The position numbers and the translations under genes are program-made. Source: Sphingomonadales bacterium 28-55-16 (GTDB lineage Bacteria; Pseudomonadota; Alphaproteobacteria; Sphingomonadales; Sphingomonadaceae). Taken from it: 64,000 bases of DNA. Location of the stretch: NCBI GenBank assembly GCA_002278855.1, contig NCGG01000003.1, positions 158,847 through 222,846 of the forward strand, in the 5' to 3' direction. Below the pieces are notes generated by a model. That model ran no database searches and had not been told where the DNA came from. It saw nothing but the letters and a program-made list of their open reading frames with translations. Positions 18,062 through 25,960 of this stretch are shown here, piece by piece. The first letter of the stretch is position 1, and each line of letters starts with the position of its first letter.

Positions 18062-18702
18062 TGTTCGGTGTCCGCATCAACACTGGGCTGCGGGACGCGC
18101 GTTTGTGCTCCGACGAGGAAAAGCAAGCGCTCCTCCGCCCGGCCCTTTACCGTCACGCGCAATGCAACAGCGCGGGGCAAAGCATTGGCGTCTGCGGCGC
18201 TCCAGTCACCACGCCACTGTCCTTTATCGTCCCGATACTCGACATTGGCGGACGTAACATTTTCGAGCAAGGTCGCCGCATCTGCAGGGGCAGCACCATC
18301 CAACATCGGCCAACTCAAGCGCTTTAGTGCGCCGTTCTCCAGAACATAAGCAACGCGTTGCAAGCCCGCCCTTGGCGCTGCATCAAAGTTCGACCAACCA
18401 GCCCTAACAAAGCCAAATAAGGCGCCAGAAACGGCCGCATCGCCTTGCGTAAAAGCGGGCACGGGTTGCCCTGACGAATCACGCATTGGCCGCGCAATAG
18501 CTTGCGCCAGATCACCTTCTAAGCTGTTGGCCAAACGGTGTGATAACGCCATTTCTTCCAAGCGCTTTTTCACGGCAATTTGCGTGTCAGTACCGGAGCG
18601 CAGAAGCATCACGCCGGCAACGGATATCAGCGCAAAGATCGCCAACGCCACGAGAAGCTCAATCAAGGTGAAGCCTTCTTCGGTACTTCGAGACGTGGTC
18701 AT
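18058..18702 (-). CDS. gspJ: Minor pseudopilin GspJ
   Basis: The 214-residue protein has a prepilin leader cut at EEG|FTLIELLVALAIFALISVAG, with the +5 Glu needed for methylation and assembly. The pseudopilin body includes LANSLEGDLAQAIARP and GALFGFVRAGW, typical of GspJ. It assembles with GspI and GspK at the pseudopilus tip. Four-base overlaps join it to gspI and gspK. Confidence 0.93.
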   Translation of the reverse strand: MTTSRSTEEGFTLIELLVALAIFALISVAGVMLLRSGTDTQIAVKKRLEEMALSHRLANSLEGDLAQAIARPMRDSSGQPVPAFTQGDAAVSGALFGFVRAGWSNFDAAPRAGLQRVAYVLENGALKRLSWPMLDGAAPADAATLLENVTSANVEYRDDKGQWRGDWSAADANALPRAVALRVTVKGRAEERLLFLVGAQTRVPQPSVDADTEQ

Positions 18703-19091
18703 TGCTCGATCGGCCGTGCAATGGACAGGCGTGCCTTACGCAGCGCGGCGTTGCCTGTGCCGACCACCTGAATATCGATCATCACCAAACGACTATCGTC
18801 GGTAGGACTTGCGGTTGCCGTCCATAGCCACTTCCGACCACCATTAACATCTTCGCCGCGTGTTTCACCTAAAGTAGGTGGCACGGGGTTGGACAATATT
18901 TCAACCGCCACATTACGGGCAACCTGCCAAGCCATGCTGCTATCGCCCAAATTGCTTGTCGAACGCACAGAATATCCCTGCAACCGCACCATCGCCAGCG
19001 CAGCCAGACTAAAAATCGCCAAAGCAACCATGATTTCCAGCAAGGTGAAGCCGTTGCGTTGCGGACGGGGCTTAACGAACAACACGAACAT
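18699..19091 (-). CDS. gspI: Minor pseudopilin GspI
   Basis: The ATG at 19091 (MFVLFVKPRPQ) gives 130 residues, matching the family. The cleavage site is RNG|FTLLEIMVALAIFSLAALA. The body has the GspI-type VARNVAVEILSNP and GRKWLWTATASPT. The start lies 20 bp inside the 3' end of gspH in another frame, so translation is probably coupled. An upstream ATG at 19112 is possible but would enlarge the overlap. Confidence 0.9.
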   Translation of the reverse strand: MFVLFVKPRPQRNGFTLLEIMVALAIFSLAALAMVRLQGYSVRSTSNLGDSSMAWQVARNVAVEILSNPVPPTLGETRGEDVNGGRKWLWTATASPTDDSRLVMIDIQVVGTGNAALRKARLSIARPIEQ

Positions 19092-19566
19092 CCCCTGAAG
19101 CGGCCAGGGCAAGCGTTACCGCGACATTGTCATGTTTGATAACGACCTTGGCGGCACTGGAGGGCATCCCGGTGCTGTCAAACGCGACCCGCATTTGACG
19201 CGAATCGGTCAACTGAACCGACGTGCCACGTTGCCAGTCGGTGCTTGTAAAGGGCGCCTCTGACAAGGAAACCCAAGCTCCATCGTTTCGCGTTTCAAAA
19301 CTATAGCCGGACGGCCGGATGGTGACCGCCATGCTACGTGACTGCACGATCGCATTATCCCGCAACGCCGCAACACGGGCGGCAAAACGCTCTGCCTCGT
19401 CCCGCACCCCGCGCTCTGGCGAACGGACCGTCATCACGACTGCAGCACTGGCTATGCCGATGATGAATATCACCACCATCAACTCTACCAACGTAAAGCC
19501 GCGCTCGCTTGCATTTATAATTCTAGAATTCGGCGCCTTAAGCGCCGTAAATATCCGCATTTTCAT
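19072..19566 (-). CDS. gspH: Minor pseudopilin GspH
   Basis: The start at 19566 (MKMRIFTALKAPN) gives 164 residues with the prepilin site ERG|FTLVELMVVIFIIGIASAA. The body carries the GspH/FimT-type RDEAERFAARVAALRDNAIVQS followed by VRPSGYSF-like strands. ATG 19560 is an equally good start. The 5' end overlaps the end of gspG by about 29 bp and the 3' end overlaps gspI by 20 bp. An open upstream extension to 19704 is only a shadow of gspG. Confidence 0.9.
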   Translation of the reverse strand: MKMRIFTALKAPNSRIINASERGFTLVELMVVIFIIGIASAAVVMTVRSPERGVRDEAERFAARVAALRDNAIVQSRSMAVTIRPSGYSFETRNDGAWVSLSEAPFTSTDWQRGTSVQLTDSRQMRVAFDSTGMPSSAAKVVIKHDNVAVTLALAASGDVRVVR

Positions 19567-20014
19567 TCTCGCCACCAGGCGCACCGTCTGCGCCGAGCGA
19601 ATAAATATCAAAGGCACCATTTTTTCCGGGCATGCTATATTGATAAGGGCGGTTCCATGGGTCCATCGGCAGCTTCTTGATGTACCCCTCCGTACGCATT
19701 CCACCTGTTGTGGGCGGCGTTACGAGCGCCTGAAGCCCCAAGCCTGCATCGGGGTAGGTCAGATTGTCGAGCCGATAGGTTTCCATCGCTTGCCCCAACA
19801 CGGCGATGTCCGCCTTTGCCTTTTGCACCATTGCCTTATCCTGGTTCGGGAGAACATTGATAGCGACAATCGTGGTCAGCAAAGCCAAAATGAACAATGT
19901 CACCATCATTTCGACAAGCGTAAACCCGTTGCGTTCTAACTTGTTCTTTTTCCGTCTAAACTTGGCGGGTGGCAGATTTGGATCAGTGAACAGGTGAAAC
20001 AATATGCGGAGCAT
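19538..20014 (-). CDS. gspG: Major pseudopilin GspG
   Basis: This 158-residue protein is the main pseudopilus subunit. It has the class III prepilin site RNG|FTLVEMMVTLFILALLTTI and the highly conserved GspG body: AMETYRLDNLTYPDAGLGLQ, then PWNRPYQYSMPGKNGAFDIY and SLGADGAPGGENENADI with the calcium-site residues. The leader before the cleavage glycine is unusually long (about 29 residues, with LPPAKFRRKKNKLE). No later ATG precedes the cleavage site, so either the long leader is real or a non-ATG start is used. Confidence 0.95.
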   Translation of the reverse strand: MLRILFHLFTDPNLPPAKFRRKKNKLERNGFTLVEMMVTLFILALLTTIVAINVLPNQDKAMVQKAKADIAVLGQAMETYRLDNLTYPDAGLGLQALVTPPTTGGMRTEGYIKKLPMDPWNRPYQYSMPGKNGAFDIYSLGADGAPGGENENADIYGA

Positions 20015-20016
20015 GT

Positions 20017-21234
20017 CTAAAGTCCCGTAAGATTTTGAAGTTGAAGGATAGGCAGCAAAATTGCCAATATGATGACAGCCACAACGCCGCCCATGACGAC
20101 TATGATTAATGGCTCAAGTAGCGATAACGCAGTGCTGGTAAAATTATCAAATTCGCGCTCAAGATATTCTGCAGCACGCTCAAGCATTTGATCAAGCTGG
20201 CCAGCGCTCTCACCACTGGCGGTGAGATATACAAGAAGCGGGGGAAAAACGCCACTGGCGCGCATTGCACCCGAAAGGCTGCCACCACTGCGCACAGCTT
20301 CGACAATATCGTCATTGGCGGCGGAAAGAACCTTGTTGCGGATTGTGCCGCCTGTGAGGCGAAGTCCCTCCAGCAAGGGCAGTCGGCTTGCGACCATTGT
20401 CGCCAATGTCCGCGCCATCCGCGCGGCATGGAGGTTGCGCAAAAGCTTTCCCAGCAAAGGAATGCGCAGAACAGTGCGATCGACAGACATGCGGAAAGCG
20501 GGCCGCTTCAAACCTTGCGCAAACAGGAATGCGCCCGCAAAGGTGATGATGATCAGCAGCCAATAATAATTGGCCAAAAAAGCAGATATTCCAATGACAA
20601 TCCGGGTGATGAGCGGCAGCTGCTGATCCACATTGTCAAATTGTTCAACGACGCGCGGGACAACGGACACCATCAATCCCATCACCACCAATATTGCTAC
20701 CAATGACAAAATCGCTGGGTAGGCAAGCGCGCCAATGAGCTTGCCACGCATTTCTGCCTGACGTTCAAGCAAAACTGCGAGCCGGTCTGTGATCAACGGC
20801 AAGGTACCCGCCCCCTCGCCTGCTGCAATCATCGCGCGGTATAGGGCGGGAAAGCTATTGCTTTCACGTCGCATAGCTTCCGACAACCGTTGCCCCTCGA
20901 CAACGCCTGCATGCACGCCAGTTAAAATCTGACGGACATGCGCTTGTTCGCTTTGGCGGCTGATCGTGCGTAACGCTTCTTCCAATGGCGATACTTGGGC
21001 CAATGAAGACAGCTGCCGTGTAAACAATGTCAGCTGTTTCCCATTTAACCGCGCTTGCCGCTTGAGGGGTAAATGTGCAAATGCCGACGCGCGCGCTTCG
21101 GCCGGCGCTACGGTTACGACATAAAGCTTCTTTGATACCAATTGCGCACGCGCCATATCATCATTGGCTGCAGATATGCGCCCACGCCGTTCACGCCCAT
21201 CTGGGTCAATTGCGTGATACGCAAATTCAGGCAT
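20017..21234 (-). CDS. gspF: Type II secretion platform protein GspF
   Basis: The start at 21234 (MPEFAYHAIDPDG) gives 405 residues, the usual GspF length, and creates an 8 bp overlap with the end of gspE (GATGCCTGA). Two GspF repeats are visible, each cytoplasmic and followed by membrane helices; LTLFTRQLSSL opens the first and MARTLATMVASRLPLLEGL the second. It ends with AIILPILQLQNL-like sequence. It is the inner-membrane hub coupling the ATPase to pseudopilus growth. Confidence 0.94.
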   Translation of the reverse strand: MPEFAYHAIDPDGRERRGRISAANDDMARAQLVSKKLYVVTVAPAEARASAFAHLPLKRQARLNGKQLTLFTRQLSSLAQVSPLEEALRTISRQSEQAHVRQILTGVHAGVVEGQRLSEAMRRESNSFPALYRAMIAAGEGAGTLPLITDRLAVLLERQAEMRGKLIGALAYPAILSLVAILVVMGLMVSVVPRVVEQFDNVDQQLPLITRIVIGISAFLANYYWLLIIITFAGAFLFAQGLKRPAFRMSVDRTVLRIPLLGKLLRNLHAARMARTLATMVASRLPLLEGLRLTGGTIRNKVLSAANDDIVEAVRSGGSLSGAMRASGVFPPLLVYLTASGESAGQLDQMLERAAEYLEREFDNFTSTALSLLEPLIIVVMGGVVAVIILAILLPILQLQNLTGL

Positions 21235-22783
21235 CAACAATGTCTTCACGGCGTGAAATGCGAATGGCTTCCTCAGGCGTCGTATCGCCGCTGCGCACCA
21301 ATTTGCGCGCCGCGGCACTAAGATTTGGCTGATTTACAAATGCGTGCCGCGACAGAATGGCTTCATCACCACCATCATTAATGAGCCGCCGAATTGTGTC
21401 ATCAACGCGTACGGCCTCAAACACACCAATACGGCCCTGAAACCCTGTGTTGTTGCATTCAGGACAACCAACTGCCTTGTATACAGCGGTCCCTTTATCA
21501 AAACCGAGTAAGGATGCCGTATTTCCGTCGGCTTGAACAGTTTCGCGGCAAGCCGGGCACAATCTACGTACGAGCCGCTGCGCGATCACAGCTCGTAAAG
21601 TTGAGGCGAGCAGGAAAGGTTCAACCTTCATGTCGCGCATACGCGTAATCGCGCCCAAGGCATCATTTGTGTGGACCGTGGTGAGCACAAGGTGGCCCGT
21701 TAGAGCGGCTTGCACGGCAATGTCGGCGGTTTCGCGGTCCCGAATTTCGCCGACCATCACAACATCAGGGTCTTGCCGCAAGATCGCACGCAAACCAGCG
21801 GCAAACGTCATACCTACTTTTGCATTCACTTGGGTTTGGCCAATGCCTTCAACCGCATATTCAACGGGGTCTTCTACCGTCAGGATATTACGCGAGCCGT
21901 CATTCAATCGCTTTAGGCCAGCGTATAATGTGGTGGTCTTACCCGACCCAGTGGGGCCAGTGACAAGGATAATACCATTAGGCTCAGCTAAAGCCTCACG
22001 CAGGATTTTGAGCGCGTCTTCAGACATGCCGAGCAGCTCAAGTGATATCCCCGCATTTTCATTGTCGAGGATACGCATAACCACACGCTCGCCTGCGCGG
22101 CTAGGCAATGTCGATACGCGCACGTCAACCATTTTCCCACCAAGCGTCAGGCCAATACGGCCATCTTGCGGAATACGACGTTCGGCGATGTCTAGCCGCG
22201 CCATGACCTTGATACGGCTCACGACCACTGGGGCAACATTGGCAGGCAGACGAAGCCGCTCTTGCAACACGCCATCTGCGCGCATGCGGATAACCAAGCC
22301 CGTTTCATATGGCTCAATATGAATGTCGGACACCCCCTGCCGGACAGCCTCGGCGATGATGCCGTTAATCAACCGGATAACAGGCGCATCATCTGCACTG
22401 TCGAGCAAATCGTCCGCACTGGGCAGCATATCCGACAATAAATCACCGTCATTGCTCCCAATGGAGCCTGCCATCGCGGCGGCGCTACCGTCCATCGCAT
22501 AATGGTCTGATAAATAGCGGTCAAATACCTGATTATCGGCGATTTCAACGTCGAACGGCATCGCTAAATAACGGCGGACCTCAAGCAGCATGACTGGATC
22601 GGCGCCCGCACGCATGGCGACCACCAAACGATCATTGTTTTCATGGCGAATGACCAATCCATGCGCTTTGGCAAAGGCATAAGGCAAATCAAGCAAAGGT
22701 GCACCCTGCGCCGTTGCCCCGCGCACATCCTGTTCGTCCCGCGCCAACGTCTCTTGTTCTTCTGTCCCCTCAAGGCGCGTCAC
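21227..22783 (-). CDS. gspE: Type II secretion ATPase GspE
   Basis: The 518-residue hexameric ATPase has an N-terminal MshEN-like domain, the N2 segment DIHIEPYETGLVIRMRADG, Walker A GPTGSGKTT, Asp box EDPVEY and Walker B GEIRDRETADIA with the His box TGHLVLTTVHTN. The tetracysteine zinc element is present as CPAC and CPEC. It powers pseudopilus assembly at the cytoplasmic face with GspL and GspF. ATGA joins it to the end of gspD; the C-terminal stop overlaps the gspF start. Confidence 0.96.
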   Translation of the reverse strand: MTRLEGTEEQETLARDEQDVRGATAQGAPLLDLPYAFAKAHGLVIRHENNDRLVVAMRAGADPVMLLEVRRYLAMPFDVEIADNQVFDRYLSDHYAMDGSAAAMAGSIGSNDGDLLSDMLPSADDLLDSADDAPVIRLINGIIAEAVRQGVSDIHIEPYETGLVIRMRADGVLQERLRLPANVAPVVVSRIKVMARLDIAERRIPQDGRIGLTLGGKMVDVRVSTLPSRAGERVVMRILDNENAGISLELLGMSEDALKILREALAEPNGIILVTGPTGSGKTTTLYAGLKRLNDGSRNILTVEDPVEYAVEGIGQTQVNAKVGMTFAAGLRAILRQDPDVVMVGEIRDRETADIAVQAALTGHLVLTTVHTNDALGAITRMRDMKVEPFLLASTLRAVIAQRLVRRLCPACRETVQADGNTASLLGFDKGTAVYKAVGCPECNNTGFQGRIGVFEAVRVDDTIRRLINDGGDEAILSRHAFVNQPNLSAAARKLVRSGDTTPEEAIRISRREDIVDA

Positions 22784-24969
22784 GACTGCCCGTCCCCATT
22801 GGTCTTAGAAACAGAGCTTGGCGGTACATCCGTCGGCTCAAGAGGCCCGCTTGACTGTGGCCGGGCTAAACTACCATCTGCCCCGATCATAACGTCATTC
22901 GCGCGGGCGCCCTGGTCGGTTGGCGGGACAGCGCCCATATAATCGCGAAGCAGCTCGTCAATACTCGGCTCAACATTAGGGTTTTTGATCCGTTGCATAT
23001 CACGAACATAATCATAGCGCCGCGCCGTCAAACGGTCGCCATCTTCACGACTGCGCAAAATTGTAGGCCGAATAAAAACCATCAAGTTTGTTTTGCTGCG
23101 GCTGCGGCTGCGTGATTTGAAAAGCTCGCCAATAAGCGGAATATCACTCAACAATGGAATACGTTCGATTGTCCGCCGTTCATCGTCATTGAGAAGCCCG
23201 CCAATGGCTAACAACTGCCCATCACCAACAGTCAGCGTGGTCTCAAATTCACGCTTGTTCAGGATGAGGTCGCTTGACCGCGAAGAAACTGGCCCGGCAA
23301 CGCTGGATACCTCTTGCTTGAGGAACAGCTTTACGTCGCCCTGCGCATTGACCTGCGGCGTAACTTCCAGCTTGATGCCGACCTCTTGCCGTTGCACGGT
23401 ACGGAAGGCATTTTCAAAGTTCGCTGACAATTGTTCGCCTGTACTGACGGGCACTTCTTGACCGACGAGAAACTTCGCCTTTTGGTTGTTGAGCGTCACG
23501 ATGTGCGGCGTTGCCAGCAGGTTGGATTCTGTATCCGCGGCAATCGCGTTTATGATCGTCCCAAAAATAGCGTTCTTGCCAATGTCGAGGGCGAAACCAC
23601 CAAAACCGCCGGTGGCGCTCAATATCGAGGCAGCAGCCGCTTGCTGCAAACCATCGCCCAATCCGCTGTTCGTCGCTGTGGTCGTTGTGTTGCCATTAAC
23701 TGTCGTCGTTGTCCGCGACAGTTGTTCTGCACCAACCGCACCCGCAATAGTCAAGATATTGGGCGTTGCGTTGGTATAATTGGTTGCCGCAAATGGCGCA
23801 TCTTTGCCGCCTACCAGGAATTGAACACCCAACTTTTTCGCGGCTTCATTACCAATTTCGACAACAATGGCTTCAACCAGAACTTGTTCAGGGCGGGTAT
23901 CAAGTTGCCGTATCAATTCACCTAAAGTGCGCTGCACCTCAGGATTGGCAGCAACGATAAGCGCGTTTGTACCTTCATAGCGGGTGACGACAACTGGTCC
24001 ACGTCCGCCAATGCCGTTCACCCCCGAACCAGAGGCTGATGCAATCACCGGTGCCGACACAGGCGCAGGCGCCCCGTTATTGGCGGCGGCAGCAACCGGC
24101 GGCAGGTCATTGGACTGGGTAGCGCCACTCTGACCACCAATGAGCGATTGAACCGTCTGCAACAGCGTTTCGGCATTGGCAAATTCAAGTCGGTACACGC
24201 GAATTTCTGCGCCCGATTGCGCGCGTGCATCCAATTGCTTCGCCATTGCAGCAAAGCGTGCAACCGACGTTGGGTCGCCGCGCAAAGCGATGGCGTTGCT
24301 GCTGTCCACCGCGGCGACCGAAACGGGTGATCGACCGCCCTCCCCGCCACCTTGGCCAGCTAAGCCTTGCAGCGCAGTTGCGATTTCACGCGCACCGGCA
24401 TTTTCCAAGTTGACGATCTGGGTAGCAGCGCTGTCGCGGTCAATTTGCCGGATCAGATCACGGATACGACGGATGTTATCGGCGTAATCGGCAACAACAA
24501 GGCTATTAGCGCTGCGATTTGCCGTGAGCGAGCCCTCACGACTGATAAGCGGACGTAGCGTTTCTACCGCGCTCGTTGCGTCAATCGAACGCAATCGGAA
24601 AACTTCGGTGACAAATTGGCTGGCAGTGGCGGCTTGGCTGCCAACGCGGCTTGGTTGCGTGGCGGCGCCATCAGAAGGTTGAATGCGATAGCCACCTCCC
24701 CGCATAGGAATAGCGACCAGTCCGTTTGCGCGCAGCGTCGACAAGAACACTTCAAAATACTCGGAACGCGACAATGATCGGTCAGTTACGACGGACACCT
24801 TACCCGTGACCCGCCCATCGACGATGAACGTCTGCCCAGTGACGCGCGCGGCATCCTGCACAAAAGCGCGAATATCAGCGTCGCGGACATTCAATGTCTG
24901 CTGTGCGGCCAATGGAGCGGCAAGGATCAAAGTGCTGCATGCGAGCAATGAAGTAAGTTTACGGATCAC
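22780..24969 (-). CDS. gspD: Type II secretion outer-membrane secretin GspD
   Basis: This 729-residue secretin starts at a GTG (24969) that shares its G with the stop TAG of gspC. A signal peptide (about 22 residues, ending APLAAQ) is followed by N0 (LNVRDADIRAFVQDAARVTG), three KH-like N domains and the secretin domain with VGQEVPVSTGEQ and LLSDIPLIGELFKSR. A Thr/Asn-rich insert (VNGNTTTTATNSG) lies in the barrel lip region. No pilotin gene (gspS or aspS) is visible in this operon. Confidence 0.96.
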   Translation of the reverse strand: MIRKLTSLLACSTLILAAPLAAQQTLNVRDADIRAFVQDAARVTGQTFIVDGRVTGKVSVVTDRSLSRSEYFEVFLSTLRANGLVAIPMRGGGYRIQPSDGAATQPSRVGSQAATASQFVTEVFRLRSIDATSAVETLRPLISREGSLTANRSANSLVVADYADNIRRIRDLIRQIDRDSAATQIVNLENAGAREIATALQGLAGQGGGEGGRSPVSVAAVDSSNAIALRGDPTSVARFAAMAKQLDARAQSGAEIRVYRLEFANAETLLQTVQSLIGGQSGATQSNDLPPVAAAANNGAPAPVSAPVIASASGSGVNGIGGRGPVVVTRYEGTNALIVAANPEVQRTLGELIRQLDTRPEQVLVEAIVVEIGNEAAKKLGVQFLVGGKDAPFAATNYTNATPNILTIAGAVGAEQLSRTTTTVNGNTTTTATNSGLGDGLQQAAAASILSATGGFGGFALDIGKNAIFGTIINAIAADTESNLLATPHIVTLNNQKAKFLVGQEVPVSTGEQLSANFENAFRTVQRQEVGIKLEVTPQVNAQGDVKLFLKQEVSSVAGPVSSRSSDLILNKREFETTLTVGDGQLLAIGGLLNDDERRTIERIPLLSDIPLIGELFKSRSRSRSKTNLMVFIRPTILRSREDGDRLTARRYDYVRDMQRIKNPNVEPSIDELLRDYMGAVPPTDQGARANDVMIGADGSLARPQSSGPLEPTDVPPSSVSKTNGDGQS

Positions 24970-25787
24970 TATTGTTCCAAATTTAGAGCTATGGGGACCT
25001 TCGAACCGCCACGTTCGACCTCGAAACTAATGCGGGCGCCCGGTCGTAATTGGGCAGCAATGTCGGCTGCTGAAGAAATGGGCCGACCATTCACACCGAC
25101 GACAACATCGCCGGCGAGAAATCCTGCGAGGCGCAGCATCGTGCCATCGTCGCGCGCCTGAAGAACAAGTCCAGTAACACGGCCACCTTCATTACGCGGC
25201 GCAAAGCCAATGGCCTTCTGAAGTGTCTCCGCGTTCAGGCCGCCATCTGCAGAAGGTGCAGATGCAGCTTGGGATGGTGCGCCCGCCGGTCCGACGGTTT
25301 CCGCTGGGACCGATTGGTCAAGATACAGCGACTCTTTGACGCCACCGCGTGACAAAACCACATGGTCAAAAGCGACTGAAGCCAACGTCACACCCGGCGC
25401 GACTTCCTCACCCACCGCATAGCTATTTTGAACGCCATCTTCGCCAGCGATGATAGCCGACCCGCCCCCCGAACTTTCGTTCGCGCGCACGCCAAACAGA
25501 ACCAAACTCAACGATGTCACATTTTGCGTCGTTGCGGCTGAAGCCTCTGAACGGTAAAATGGATCAAAACCGCTAAAAAGTGCAAGCCGTGCTGCGGTCG
25601 GAACGAGATTGACGGCAGGAGCGCGCCACTGCGCGGTGGGGCCGACTGGCGTCACGGAAACCCAAAACAACCGCGCGGCTTGAACGGCGCATATTGTCGC
25701 CAGAAGCGCGATAAGGATCGCGCCAACTGGGAGCGATGTCAGCCAGCGTGATTGCGTCTTCACCCTTTCAGCCAACGACATTGCCAC
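24969..25787 (-). CDS. gspC: Type II secretion protein GspC with PDZ domain
   Basis: The 272-residue inner-membrane protein has a short cytoplasmic start, one membrane helix (LPVGAILIALLATICAVQAA), an HR domain that contacts the secretin (LVLFGVRANESSGGGSAIIA) and a C-terminal PDZ domain (RLAGFLAGDVVVGVNGRPIS). It links the inner platform to GspD and helps choose substrates. It is the first gene of the operon; the start could also be ATG 25781. Gene order gspC-D-E-F-G-H-I-J-K-L-M-N-O is complete. Confidence 0.93.
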   Translation of the reverse strand: MAMSLAERVKTQSRWLTSLPVGAILIALLATICAVQAARLFWVSVTPVGPTAQWRAPAVNLVPTAARLALFSGFDPFYRSEASAATTQNVTSLSLVLFGVRANESSGGGSAIIAGEDGVQNSYAVGEEVAPGVTLASVAFDHVVLSRGGVKESLYLDQSVPAETVGPAGAPSQAASAPSADGGLNAETLQKAIGFAPRNEGGRVTGLVLQARDDGTMLRLAGFLAGDVVVGVNGRPISSAADIAAQLRPGARISFEVERGGSKVPIALNLEQ

Positions 25788-25837
25788 AAAATCCCCCAGC
25801 GCGAATCCGCTAATATGTGCGGAACTAAGACGCTGCT

Positions 25838-25855
25838 GTGACGTAAAAGTGAAGC
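25838..25855 (-). promoter_or_regulatory. PHO-box-like direct repeat upstream of gspC
   Basis: On the minus strand GCTTCAC and ACGTCAC sit exactly 11 bp apart with a TTTT spacer, the geometry of PhoB sites (CTGTCAT, four bases, CTGTCAT). Matches to the heptamer are four and five of seven. It lies about 50-70 bp upstream of the first secretion gene. The spacing is suggestive, the match is weak. Confidence 0.3.
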
Positions 25856-25960
25856 TAATAAGACATTTTAATGACTATCAACGCTGAGCGTCGGATAAGG
25901 CACAAAATTACGGCGGCATGTTGGTCAACACGCCGCCGCAAGTCAGGGGGAAGTTTCGAT

